Positions 16,850 to 24,339 are shown, numbered from the stretch's first letter. The stretch is DNA of 64,000 bases from Paenibacillus piri (GCF_004354045.1 NZ_SMRT01000011.1:62001-126000), one strand, 5' to 3'. Translations and numbers: made by a program. The notes: a model not told the origin generated them from the letters alone.

Positions 16850-16925
16850 AGTTATGGAGAAATCAATCCCTGTTCAGTTGAATGCGGTTTCGTACTAAAT
16901 CTTTTTACAGAAAGTAGCTGATCCA

Positions 16926-17699
16926 ATGTTCACCAATTCATTCAAACAGACGCTGGCCGCGGGGCAATCCGTACCTCAAGGCGTATTTATCGGGTTTCCT
17001 TCCACGCAAATGGTCGAAATGGCGGCATACAACGGATTTGACGTCATTGTTATCGACAATGAACATGGGATGCTGAGCGATGAGAACGTCGAGCATATGG
17101 TTATTGCCGCCGAGCTTGCCGGGGCGACTCCGCTTGTGAGAGTCGTATCCAGCGTTCCCGGCGATATCCTCAAGGCTATGGATCGCGGGGCGCATGGCGT
17201 GCATGTGCCGCAGATCGATACCCGCGAGCTGGCCGAGCAGGTTGTCGCCGCGGTCAAATACCCGCCGTACGGTAAGCGCGGGGCTGCTTTTTCGATGAGG
17301 GCGGCAAGATACGGGACTGTGCCGATCCGCGATTATTTGCAGCATGCGAATGAACAGTCGCTCGTCTGCGTACATATTGAAAGTGAGAAAGCGCTGACGA
17401 ATCTGGAGCGTATTTTGAGCGTGAAGGGTATTGATGTCGTCTATATCGGCCCGACGGATTTGTCGGTATCGCTCGGCTATGAAGGACAGATCGATCACCC
17501 GGAGGTTTTAAAAGCGTCGGATCTTATTTTGTCCACAGCCAAAAGGTACGGTGTCAAGGTAGGCATTCATACGAAGGATGCCCAAGGCGCAAAGGCGAGA
17601 AAAGAATGGGGAGCCGACTATGTCGGACTAACGGCAACGTCCCTCATCAATCAAGCGTTCAGCGATCATACGAAGCAGGTCCGTGCCCAAACGATCTGA
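16926..17699 (+). CDS. HpcH/HpaI-family aldolase
   Basis: 257-residue class II (metal-dependent) pyruvate aldolase. Key segments are FDVIVIDNEHGMLS (about 40-53), ATPLVRVVSS, the RGAHGVHVPQIDT metal and substrate strand (about 95-107), KYPPYGKRGAAFSMRAARYG and VYIGPTDLSVSLG. Relatives cleave 4-hydroxy-2-oxoheptanedioate or 2-keto-3-deoxy-sugar acids such as 2-keto-3-deoxy-L-rhamnonate to pyruvate and an aldehyde. No sugar-acid dehydratase or kinase gene is adjacent, so the substrate stays open. The RBS before ATG 16926 is weak (GAAAG). Confidence 0.88.
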   Translation: MFTNSFKQTLAAGQSVPQGVFIGFPSTQMVEMAAYNGFDVIVIDNEHGMLSDENVEHMVIAAELAGATPLVRVVSSVPGDILKAMDRGAHGVHVPQIDTRELAEQVVAAVKYPPYGKRGAAFSMRAARYGTVPIRDYLQHANEQSLVCVHIESEKALTNLERILSVKGIDVVYIGPTDLSVSLGYEGQIDHPEVLKASDLILSTAKRYGVKVGIHTKDAQGAKARKEWGADYVGLTATSLINQAFSDHTKQVRAQTI

Positions 17700-17719
17700 T
17701 CATGGAGGAGGAAAACACG

Positions 17720-17839
17720 ATGAAAAGATTGCGGTTAACCGAACCAGGGGAAGACCACCATCTGAACTCCGGCACCGAGCAGCCGATCGTCACGTTATGG
17801 CTGCATGCCGGACCGAGTCCGCACAAAAATCAGCTATAG
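17720..17839 (+). CDS. 39-codon hypothetical protein after aldolase
   Basis: ATG 17720 has a strong site (GGAGGAG, spacing about 9) and lies 20 nt after the aldolase stop. The 39-residue product is His/Pro-containing (EDHHLNSG, HAGPSPHK) and lacks hydrophobic helices. It may be a real small partner or the head of a truncated gene. No family recognised. Confidence 0.35.
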   Translation: MKRLRLTEPGEDHHLNSGTEQPIVTLWLHAGPSPHKNQL

Positions 17840-17963
17840 CCGCATGTTCATGCTTCACTTGAAAGCGGTGCCATAAATGTAATCACATTAAGCGAACGAA
17901 TGCTTGTTCGTTACTGGTTGCCGCTATTGCCAGCACGAATGCAGCCATTAGAAAGGGGGCTTC

Positions 17964-18377
17964 ATGAGGTCATTACTAGTAGTTGCGCTTTTAAGCTTGC
18001 TGCTGTTCAATGCTTGCTCCTCTAAACAAAAGTATACTTCGGTTATTGAAGCCATTAAATCCGAAGGAATTCAAGTCACTTCCGTCGAATCGCCCAAGGA
18101 AGCCGAGCTTCAAAACGTCAGTCCGCTCAGCTATAAAATCGATAATGATGAAATCATCCGGGTGTATGACTTCGGATCGAAAGAAAAGCGGGAGCTCGGG
18201 ATGAAACAGTTTCAGGAACGTCAACAGGTTTTAAGCTCTCATGCGCCGATAGCTTACGAAGTACGCGATTATTTCATTCTTTATTACAGCGCTTCCCCTT
18301 CGAAAACACAAACCCCCAAGCTCGCCGAAACGAAATACGGAACCCAAATTCAAAAAGCGATGGACCTCATCCGTTAA
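17964..18377 (+). CDS. hypothetical lipoprotein
   Basis: 137 residues beginning with a lipoprotein signal (hydrophobic core then lipobox LFNAC, Cys at about residue 18). The mature part is a compact alpha/beta domain of about 110 residues with a DEIIRVYDFGS strand and a KREL-rich helix. AGAAAGGGGG precedes ATG 17964 by about 5 nt. It would be anchored to the outer face of the membrane. Function unknown. Confidence 0.7.
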   Translation: MRSLLVVALLSLLLFNACSSKQKYTSVIEAIKSEGIQVTSVESPKEAELQNVSPLSYKIDNDEIIRVYDFGSKEKRELGMKQFQERQQVLSSHAPIAYEVRDYFILYYSASPSKTQTPKLAETKYGTQIQKAMDLIR

Positions 18378-18418
18378 AATACCGGTAACTGCAACCGGTC
18401 GAAGGGAGGCTGCACTTT

Positions 18419-18973
18419 ATGCAGCGGCTGCAGGCAGTATTCTTGGATCGCGATGGTACGATTGGCGGAGACGGGCATTTTATTCATCCGCGGGATTTCG
18501 AACTTTTTCCTTTTTCTTTAAACGCGATCGGTCGTCTTAAGAAGAAAGGTCTCCTTGTATTTGCTTTCACGAACCAGCATCGCATTGCTCGTGGACAGGC
18601 CGACGAAGCGGATTTTGTCCGGCAGTTTGCCGCATATGGATTCGACGGCTCCTATATTTGTCCGCATGCTGCCGATGCAGGCTGCAACTGCCATAAACCG
18701 AAGCCGGGCATGCTGCTGAAGGCGGCGCGGGAGCACGGGCTCGACCTGACCCGCTGCGCGGTGATCGGCGATGTCGGCTCAACGGACATGTTAGCGGCCG
18801 CAGCGGTCGGAGCCGTCAAAATTATGGTTTTGACGGGCTGGGGGAAAACGTCGCTTGAACAATATAAGGACAATTGGTATGATGTCGCACGTCCCGATTA
18901 TATCGCCACGGATTTGGCAGATGCGGTAAATTGGCTTGCTGCGCAATCTGTTGAGGACGGGGACCGATTATGA
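18419..18973 (+). CDS. HAD-IIIA phosphatase (GmhB/histidinol-phosphatase-like)
   Basis: 184 residues. HAD motif I is FLDRDGTIGG (about 7-16, DxD nucleophile pair), motif II FAFTNQ (about 50), motif III KPKPGM and motif IV VIGDVGSTDM (about 118-127; the usual GDRxxD is altered to GDVGSTD). Between them CPHAADAGCNCHKPKP gives the C-x-H and C-x-C ligands of the structural zinc of GmhB-type enzymes. Substrates in the family are heptose bisphosphate or histidinol phosphate. No heptose genes are nearby, so it is probably a general sugar-phosphate phosphatase. RBS GAAGGGAGG. Confidence 0.82.
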   Translation: MQRLQAVFLDRDGTIGGDGHFIHPRDFELFPFSLNAIGRLKKKGLLVFAFTNQHRIARGQADEADFVRQFAAYGFDGSYICPHAADAGCNCHKPKPGMLLKAAREHGLDLTRCAVIGDVGSTDMLAAAAVGAVKIMVLTGWGKTSLEQYKDNWYDVARPDYIATDLADAVNWLAAQSVEDGDRL

Positions 18974-19079
18974 ATGCGAAGCAGGCTTCCGTAAAGCGTG
19001 CGTCCATGCAAAGAGTCTGCCGTTTATGATATGATAATGGATATATTCTGGGCTTCAGCAGTTTAAGGGGAATCGATGT

Positions 19080-19406
19080 ATGAATCGTGATATTCAACAG
19101 TTTAAAGCGGAATTTTTCAAAGCATTGGCTCATCCGATGCGCATACGAATCCTTGAGGTGCTGTGCGAAGGGGATAAAAACGTTAACGAGCTTCAGGCCA
19201 TTCTGGGCAGCGAAGGCTCGGCCGTGTCGCAGCAGTTGGCCGTGCTGCGCAATAAAAATGTGGTCTTCGGATCCAAAGAAGGGACGTCGGTCATATATTC
19301 GCTTCGCGATCCGCTCATCAAAGACCTTCTCGGGGTGGCCAGACAAATTTTTGACAATCATTTGGTGGACGCTATTTCCTTGCTGGAAAACATCAGAAAC
19401 GAATAA
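19080..19406 (+). CDS. ArsR-family transcriptional regulator
   Basis: 108-residue winged helix protein: KALAHPMRIRILEVL (helix 1-2), NELQAILGSEGSAVSQQLAVL (helix-turn-helix, about 38-57) and GTSVIYSLRDPLIKDLL. It lacks the ELCVCD metal-binding motif of CadC, so it probably senses something other than soft metals. This ArsR type is often found directly upstream of SulP transporters. Here the SulP gene with an ArsR-like operator lies 2.4 kb downstream, beyond a low-GC insert. Start ATG 19080; the RBS is AAGGGG. Confidence 0.88.
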   Translation: MNRDIQQFKAEFFKALAHPMRIRILEVLCEGDKNVNELQAILGSEGSAVSQQLAVLRNKNVVFGSKEGTSVIYSLRDPLIKDLLGVARQIFDNHLVDAISLLENIRNE

Positions 19407-19510
19407 ACACAACCTATTTTTGAGAAGTCAAGAAATACTAAAATTATCCTGAACTACATTGCTACCAATTCCCCTTTGTCTTATAATCATTATACAATGG
19501 AGGGGAACGT

Positions 19511-19801
19511 ATGAGCGTACAGCAAACAGAAAAAGAGAAGCATTTGCAGATGATCTACAAGAACAATGTTGTTATTGCTAAAGATGGTGACAGGATTATA
19601 GTCGTACATAGTAAGCGAAGTGTGAAGCCATTGGTACCTTTTGAAATAACTCAAGAAGTTTTGGATCAGTGGAAGAAAAGAGATAGCAGGGTAGCAGAGA
19701 CAGTGACACCGTACAAGGAATTGTTTGCTTCATCTGTTAATAGTATAAATGATCTGATAGTTGTAAGTGATTTTAATGAAATTGAGTTCAGCGAAGATTA
19801 A
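19511..19801 (+). CDS. hypothetical protein in low-GC insert
   Basis: 96-residue soluble protein from ATG 19511 (RBS TGGAGGGG, 8 nt). Basic N-half, acidic C-half ending FNEIEFSED. Codon use is clearly more AT-rich than the surrounding genes, pointing to foreign origin. A TATAAT at about 19482 and two tandem terminators (19810, 19854) make it a complete transcription unit. No family recognised. Confidence 0.6.
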   Translation: MSVQQTEKEKHLQMIYKNNVVIAKDGDRIIVVHSKRSVKPLVPFEITQEVLDQWKKRDSRVAETVTPYKELFASSVNSINDLIVVSDFNEIEFSED

Positions 19802-19809
19802 AACATAAT

Positions 19810-19840
19810 AAAGGGTGAGCATCTTGTATTGCTCCCTTTT
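19810..19840 (+). terminator. intrinsic terminator 1
   Basis: AAAGGG(T)GAGCA pairs with TGCTCCCTTT, followed by TTGGGG; ends the 96-residue gene. Confidence 0.6.
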
Positions 19841-19853
19841 GGGGTCAATAATA

Positions 19854-19879
19854 ACGCCATATAAGGCGTTTTTCTTTTG
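19854..19879 (+). terminator. intrinsic terminator 2
   Basis: ACGCC / GGCGT stem followed by TTTTTCTTTT. Confidence 0.65.
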
Positions 19880-19929
19880 TCTATAAGGTTGGATCAATAT
19901 TTGTACAAATCTACTGAGAATCGATTTTG

Positions 19930-20090
19930 TGTTATGATAGCCATATCATTAATTCTTAGAGACTGCCTAACCGCGTCGCGGCTGGGACTACGTCCCTTAA
20001 GGCAGTGAGGGTTCGTAGATACAAGAACGTTAGTGAAAGATTGTCCCTAAACACTTGTGTAAGTTATTTATTCGCAACGTCCTGTTGCTT
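19930..20090 (+). ncRNA. candidate structured RNA with own promoter
   Basis: An extended -10 box TGTTATGAT (19930-19938) leads into a segment without an ORF. From 19963 it folds as a three-way junction: closing stem CTGCCTAA / TTAAGGCAG (one bulge), arm CCGC-GTC-GCGG and arm GGGAC-TAC-GTCCC. A GTTC/GAAC hairpin and a GCAAC/GTTGC hairpin (near 20073-20090) follow. Two terminators isolate it from upstream transcription. It matches no riboswitch that I know. A guide-type RNA left by an IS200/IS605 element is one possibility. The 3' end is not clear. The stretch 19880-20103 holds nothing else. Confidence 0.35.
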
Positions 20091-20103
20091 GAAGTAAAAC
20101 AAT

Positions 20104-20131
20104 AAAAAATCCAACCCCGGAAGGGCTGGAT
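20104..20131 (-). terminator. minus-strand intrinsic terminator
   Basis: On the minus strand ATCCAGCCC / GGGTTGGAT (one G-T pair), loop TTCCG, followed by TTTTTT. It closes the minus-strand gene remnant at 20134-20313. Confidence 0.7.
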
Positions 20132-20133
20132 GA

Positions 20134-20313
20134 TTACTGTTTATTTATCCGTTCTAAATCAGATTCTACTTTAAAAACTCTTTTGTTAAGCACAGTAATT
20201 TCTGAATCCTTAGTATCCAATTTATGATCAATGTTCTCGAGTATTGCGAATATGTCAAGAGGCGGGTCTGTAAAATAAATTGTGTAACCTCTCAACTGAG
20301 ATAAATGTGTCAA
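20134..20313 (-). pseudogene. 3' remnant of a coiled-coil protein gene
   Basis: Minus-strand frame of 59 codons, from a possible TTG at 20313 without any ribosome binding site to TAA at 20134, 3 bp before its own terminator. The C-terminal half is a heptad-like coiled coil (LENIDHKLDTKDSEITVLNK then VESDLERINKQ). A stop directly upstream and the adjoining IS fragment suggest the 5' part was lost. Low GC. Confidence 0.4.
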
Positions 20314-20350
20314 TACTGACTACTAGATCAAAGTTGGAGGGAATCAATAC

Positions 20351-20476
20351 ATGGCGACCCGAAGCGGACTGCTGTCCAAACAAGAACTACGTCAATTTGT
20401 AAAGGAACACAACTTTCAATCTGCTGAAGACATTCAGAAGACGTTGAAGGAACTTTTTGCGGATGAATTATTGTAG
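20351..20476 (+). mobile_element. IS256-family transposase, N-terminal fragment
   Basis: ATG 20351 with a good RBS (TTGGAGGGA) encodes 41 residues ending in a premature TAG. The segment SKQELRQFVKEHNFQSAEDI followed by QKTLKELFADELL matches the N-terminus of Mutator/IS256 transposases (helix before the TLQEMLEAEL motif). The remaining 350 or so residues with the DDE catalytic domain are absent. Only a relic of the element is left. Terminal inverted repeats cannot be paired. Confidence 0.55.
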
Positions 20477-20629
20477 CACAAAGAGTTTGAAATAACATAA
20501 TACAACATAATAATCTGATTAAATTCTGCAAGAGGGATATCAAGGAAGCTCATTCAGCAGACAACCTTGCACCGACTAAACGCGTTTATTTAGAGAAGGA
20601 ACCAATTCAACTGTTTTAATTGAATGAAA

Positions 20630-20663
20630 ACAAGTCAGATCAACTGGACATGACCTGACTTGT
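20630..20663. repeat. 9-bp inverted repeat
   Basis: ACAAGTCAG / CTGACTTGT with a 16-nt loop, in gene debris between the IS fragment and the toxin; no T-tail on either side. Confidence 0.4.
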
Positions 20664-20728
20664 ACGGCGGCTTGTAGCTGGCGGTTTAAATTAGTATGGT
20701 TTCAAACCAAAACTAGTGCCAATTTAGA

Positions 20729-20815
20729 TCATTTCCTCTTGTCAATGTAACTTAGCAATGTGAGAATAAACAATCCAAATGCAAACATGATTGAAAGAGC
20801 TTGAAATATATCCAT
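20729..20815 (-). CDS. putative holin-like type I toxin
   Basis: 28-residue minus-strand peptide with the layout of the 'putative holin-like toxin' family of Bacillota: a short polar start (MDIFQ), one transmembrane helix (ALSIMFAFGLFILTLLSY) and a charged tail (IDKRK). The start ATG at 20815 has a strong ribosome binding site (AGGTGGAGG, 20823-20831 on the complement, spacing about 8). Such peptides insert into the membrane and are usually held in check by a cis-antisense RNA. A hairpin at 20691-20716 could end its mRNA. Low-GC context and neighbouring IS debris fit a prophage or plasmid relic. Confidence 0.55.
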   Translation of the reverse strand: MDIFQALSIMFAFGLFILTLLSYIDKRK

Positions 20816-21089
20816 GTTTACAGCCTCCACCTTTCCAGTAAGGTGTCCGCCTTTGTACAAGTCGTCTTATTGTGAATATTACTTTAAAATGGTTAAATAT
20901 GGAAGTGCGGATGGAACTATTCTTGTGCGTTTTCTTTCTACATAATTCGATTAAAATGGCCTTTTTAAGGAAATCAAGAATGGGAGAAAAAATTTCAATC
21001 ATTGAATTCAGTATTAATTGTCTACTATTCTATCATCATGACAAAATTTTTCGTGATATGACGCAACATTTGAGAAATGGACAGCCATT

Positions 21090-21472
21090 ATGAAATTTAA
21101 TGATTTTCAAATAAAACAGTTCTTCTTGGTTTTGCAGTAAATCTTGCAAGGACTTATTTGTCCACTGGTTTATTGATTTTTTGTTATTACACTATAAAGG
21201 GTATTAGTATTACTGCAATTAACGAAAACGAAAAAAGTTTACTTTTACTAGTTGGATCAACATGTTCTATGATTGGTGGATATATATGTGCTCGAATTGC
21301 GAAGAAGTCTGAATATTTTAATGCAGCAACAATTGGGGTCATCGGAATCGCAATAACTTCTTATAGTTATGTAACAGGCGACATTTCGCCTGATTGGTAT
21401 AAGTCGGCTGCATTAGTTGTAGAGATTCCAATTACATTATTGGGTGTAAAATTAGCAAAGATGAGAGCATGA
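21090..21472 (+). pseudogene. frameshifted small membrane protein
   Basis: The ATG at 21090 opens a frame (KFNDFQIK...) that stops after about 16 codons. In the neighbouring frame a continuous hydrophobic protein runs from about 21117 to 21472 (LLGFAVNLARTYLSTGLLIF, GSTCSMIGGYICARI, AATIGVIGIAITSYSYV). Joining the two at about codon 9 gives a natural protein start, so a single-base indel near 21115 is likely. Four possible membrane helices. If a TTG at 21158 were used, 104 residues could still be made. No family recognised. AT-rich. Confidence 0.5.
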
Positions 21473-21512
21473 AAAATTTGTCTTAATGAAAACAGAAGGT
21501 GGCCTCCAAAAT

Positions 21513-21686
21513 ATGTTTAAGTGTCCAAATTGCTTAAAAATTACTGAACTCCAAAAGGTTAGATGCTCACATTGTGGCGAGACTCTTAAGTACAGTATCG
21601 CTCAAAAGTTTGATATTTTGGCTGAGTCTGTTGAATCCGCTCTCAAGATGGAACTGAAAAACAGGAAAAAGGGTAAAGATACCTAG
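21513..21686 (+). CDS. zinc-ribbon small protein
   Basis: 57 residues from ATG 21513 (RBS AAGGTGG, 8 nt). The N-terminus is a four-Cys zinc ribbon, FKCPNCLKI and VRCSHCGET (CxxC-x13-CxxC), followed by a basic helical tail (LKNRKKGKD). It lies 40 bp after the damaged membrane-protein gene in the low-GC insert. Possibly an accessory nucleic-acid- or membrane-associated protein. Confidence 0.55.
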   Translation: MFKCPNCLKITELQKVRCSHCGETLKYSIAQKFDILAESVESALKMELKNRKKGKDT

Positions 21687-21765
21687 TCTAGAAGCATATA
21701 TCAAAATTCAACCATTTCTTTTCGAGGACTATAAAGGGTTCCTTTTTGCATGGTTAAATCGTTCA

Positions 21766-21794
21766 TTGACAATACAAATAGCCGGGTGTATATT
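21766..21794 (+). promoter_or_regulatory. consensus sigma-A promoter of SulP gene
   Basis: TTGACA (21766-21771), 17-bp spacer, TATATT (21789-21794). It defines the right-hand limit of the low-GC insert. Confidence 0.7.
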
Positions 21795-21799
21795 TCCTA

Positions 21800-21821
21800 T
21801 ATATTCAAATAATCAAATATA
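21800..21821 (+). promoter_or_regulatory. ArsR-type operator overlapping transcription start
   Basis: 22-bp imperfect dyad with outer arms TATATT and AATATA, 5 bp after the -10 box. It has the same length and outline as the operator at 55820-55841 near the other ArsR gene. The ArsR protein encoded at 19080 is the likely ligand. Confidence 0.5.
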
Positions 21822-21838
21822 TGAAAAGAAGGGCTCAT

Positions 21839-23590
21839 ATGAAATGGACAGGAAGATTTGAAGGCTACAATGTCCACGCATTCCGCCGGGATCTCATTGC
21901 CGGGCTGATCGTCGGCGTCGTTGCGATTCCGCTTGCCATGTCTTTTGCAATTGCTTCCGGGGTTAAGCCTCAATACGGGATTTATACAACCATTGCAGCC
22001 GGCTTCCTCATTTCATTGCTGGGTGGTTCCAGGTTTCAAATCGGGGGTCCGACCGGCGCTTTTGTGCCGATCTTATTGGCCATTGTATTGCAATACGGAT
22101 ATGAAAATTTGCTTCTCGCCGGTATGATCGCGGGCTTTTTACTTGTTTTAATGGGCGTTTTCAAGCTCGGCATGCTGATTCAATTCATCCCCCGGCCCGT
22201 TACAATCGGGTTTACTACTGGCATCGCCGTCATTATATTTACCGGGCAGATCGCGAATTTCCTCGGTTTGCGAAATATAAAGAACCATGAGTATTTTTTG
22301 TCCAATGTATATGAAATCGGTACCCGACTGTCTTCATGGAATGGGTACAGCATCCTGACTGCATGGATTTGCCTTGCGGTCATCCTCATTTTTCCGAAAA
22401 TATTCCCCAAAATCCCGCCTTCATTAGTCGGACTTATCGTTTCAAGCGCAGTCGCCGCGTTGTTTTTCGATGGAAAGGTTGAAACGATCGGCTCCACCTA
22501 TGGGGCCATTCCGGATACGCTGCCGACACTCTCCTTGCCGCATATTACAATTGAAAAAATAGTAGAGCTGCTGCCTCCCGCTCTCGTTATCGCTTTACTC
22601 GGCGGCATTGAATCGCTCCTGTCGGCCGTTGTGGCTGACGGCATGTCGGGAAGCAAGCATAATAGCAATCGCGAGCTGATCGGGCAGGGGATCGCGAATT
22701 TGGTCACCCCGCTGTTCGGGGGAATTCCTGCTACCGGCGCGATTGCGCGTACGGCCACGAATATTAAAAACGGCGCCGCTTCTCCTGTCTCAGGAATGGT
22801 TCACGCGATCGTTGTATTGTTGGTGCTAATTTTGCTGGCCCCTTTTGCTTCTGCGATTCCGCTTGCAGGCATGGCGCCGATCCTGATGGTGGTGGCCTGG
22901 AATATGAGCGAAAGGAAGCATTTTGTCCGCATTTTAACAATGAGAACGAGCGATTCGATCGTGCTGGCGATTACATTTTTGCTTACTGTACTGACGAATT
23001 TGACTACAGCCGTTGAAGTCGGGTTGGCGCTTGCGGTGCTTATTTTTGTCAAACGGATGCGGGATAGTATAACGGTTTCCAAGGGGCTGCCTGATCCGTC
23101 GCAAAAAGAAAAGGTAAGAGCCCATATGGTCAAAGAAGGCCATGATTGCCCGCAAATCAGCATTTATACGATTGAAGGGCCTTTATTTTTCGGCGCGGCC
23201 GACCTGTTTGAGACATCGATTACGGACTCGATTCGCTCGCATCCGAAAGTCGTGCTGCTGCGGATGGGGAGGGTGCCGCTTATGGACGCTGACGGCGAGG
23301 CCAATCTTGGCGTTATTTTGAAACAGGTGAAAAGCTCCGGCGGCAGTCTGTTCATCTCGGGCATGCAAATGCAGCCCCGCGCATATTTGAATAAATCCGG
23401 GTTGGATCGGCATATTGGGGTTAACCATTTCTTTGAACATACTGGCGCAGCCATTACGAGCGCATTGGATAAGCTGGATGACAAGCAATGTCTGGGCTGC
23501 AAACATTTCGCCTTTCGCGAATGCACGGCGTTGTCCTCCCATACCGGGCAGCAGGTTGCCGGAAAGCGGACTCATTTATCCGATCGGTAA
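21839..23590 (+). CDS. SulP-family anion transporter
   Basis: About 583 residues. The membrane part holds RRDLIAGLIVGVVAIPLAMS (helix 1, SulP signature), GGSRFQIGGPTGAFVP (helix 3 anion site), FTTGIAVIIFTGQI and GIPATGAIARTATN. A C-terminal STAS domain spans about 440-545, and a short Cys-containing tail (CLGCKHFAFREC) follows. SulP proteins carry sulfate, bicarbonate or other anions by symport or exchange. Start ATG 21839 follows AAGAAGGG; the in-frame ATG 21821 lies within the operator. Likely controlled by an ArsR regulator. No sulfate-assimilation gene is adjacent, but cysJI lie 9 kb downstream. Confidence 0.92.
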   Translation: MKWTGRFEGYNVHAFRRDLIAGLIVGVVAIPLAMSFAIASGVKPQYGIYTTIAAGFLISLLGGSRFQIGGPTGAFVPILLAIVLQYGYENLLLAGMIAGFLLVLMGVFKLGMLIQFIPRPVTIGFTTGIAVIIFTGQIANFLGLRNIKNHEYFLSNVYEIGTRLSSWNGYSILTAWICLAVILIFPKIFPKIPPSLVGLIVSSAVAALFFDGKVETIGSTYGAIPDTLPTLSLPHITIEKIVELLPPALVIALLGGIESLLSAVVADGMSGSKHNSNRELIGQGIANLVTPLFGGIPATGAIARTATNIKNGAASPVSGMVHAIVVLLVLILLAPFASAIPLAGMAPILMVVAWNMSERKHFVRILTMRTSDSIVLAITFLLTVLTNLTTAVEVGLALAVLIFVKRMRDSITVSKGLPDPSQKEKVRAHMVKEGHDCPQISIYTIEGPLFFGAADLFETSITDSIRSHPKVVLLRMGRVPLMDADGEANLGVILKQVKSSGGSLFISGMQMQPRAYLNKSGLDRHIGVNHFFEHTGAAITSALDKLDDKQCLGCKHFAFRECTALSSHTGQQVAGKRTHLSDR

Positions 23591-23630
23591 GCGGGATAGG
23601 GAAGGAACCGCCTGGTCTCAAGCTTCGATT

Positions 23631-24221
23631 TTATCGCAATGCCGGAATGAAATGAGGGATGTGCTCTTTAACCAGCAGCATCGCCGCCTTGCAAAAATGA
23701 TCGCAAACTTCCTCTGCTTCATACATGTAGACGGTCATGACTGCGCCATTGTACAATATTTCCAGCTGCTTCGCCAATGCATCGGGGTCATGAGCTCCGG
23801 CTGCGATGGCGATTTGTTTTATACGGTTCCACGATTCCCGGCGGCATTCTGTTGCTTTATGATGGCCGGGATGATCTTCATCGGGAAACTCGACAGTTGT
23901 ATTCATAAACGGGCAGCCGCGAAAGTCGGGCTCCTTCATTCTGGAAGCGAGACTTCGGAGCAGCTCACATAGCTGTTCGGCAGGATGGTCCGGATACCGG
24001 CTGCAGGCGTCCTCGATCCGGCGCATCGTTCTTTGCCGGCGCTGCTCCAGAAATGCGACAACAAGATCGTCCTTCGTCGCGAAATTACGGTAGAAGCTCG
24101 CTTTGGCAACTCCCGACTCCGCAATAATCCGGTCGATACCGACAGCGCGTACACCTTCCCGGTAAAACAAGTCCGATGCAATCTGTAAAATGCGTTCCTT
24201 GGCCGATTCTTTCTTTTCCAT
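23631..24221 (-). CDS. TetR-family repressor
   Basis: 196-residue regulator, minus strand, divergent from the MFS gene at 24340. Helix-turn-helix GVRAVGIDRIIAESGVAKAS then FYRNFATKDDLV (about 23-54). The C-terminal half shows FRGCPFMNTTVEFPD, a segment typical of the LmrA/QacR-like group that responds to hydrophobic ligands. ATG 24221 (complement) has AGGAGTG 9 nt upstream; a longer in-frame start at 24263 would overlap the operator. Two near-identical palindromes in the shared intergenic space make it the probable repressor of itself and of the pump. Confidence 0.92.
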   Translation of the reverse strand: MEKKESAKERILQIASDLFYREGVRAVGIDRIIAESGVAKASFYRNFATKDDLVVAFLEQRRQRTMRRIEDACSRYPDHPAEQLCELLRSLASRMKEPDFRGCPFMNTTVEFPDEDHPGHHKATECRRESWNRIKQIAIAAGAHDPDALAKQLEILYNGAVMTVYMYEAEEVCDHFCKAAMLLVKEHIPHFIPALR

Positions 24222-24256
24222 GGCAGATTCACTCCTGTAAACATGTAAAATATGGA

Positions 24257-24307
24257 TTGACATGAGACAGATCTGTCTGTATTATTTTACAAGAGACAGA
24301 ACTGTCT
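24257..24307 (+). promoter_or_regulatory. pump promoter with two TetR operators
   Basis: TTGACA (24257-24262), 17-bp spacer, TATTAT (24280-24285). AGACAGATCTGTCT (24265-24278, perfect palindrome) fills the spacer. AGACAGAACTGTCT (24294-24307) lies just after the start point, 29 bp centre to centre. Occupancy of either would block the MFS gene. Confidence 0.75.
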
Positions 24308-24339
24308 ACCCCATTATATCACATCCGAAAGGAGAATGC

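Noticed and set aside
20742-21002. 86-codon minus-strand frame overlapping the toxin
   Set aside because: Different frame from the strongly initiated toxin peptide, no ribosome binding site, and unnatural composition.
20872-21093. 73-codon plus-strand frame beside the toxin
   Set aside because: No ribosome binding site, mixed unnatural composition and overlap with probable regulatory RNA space.
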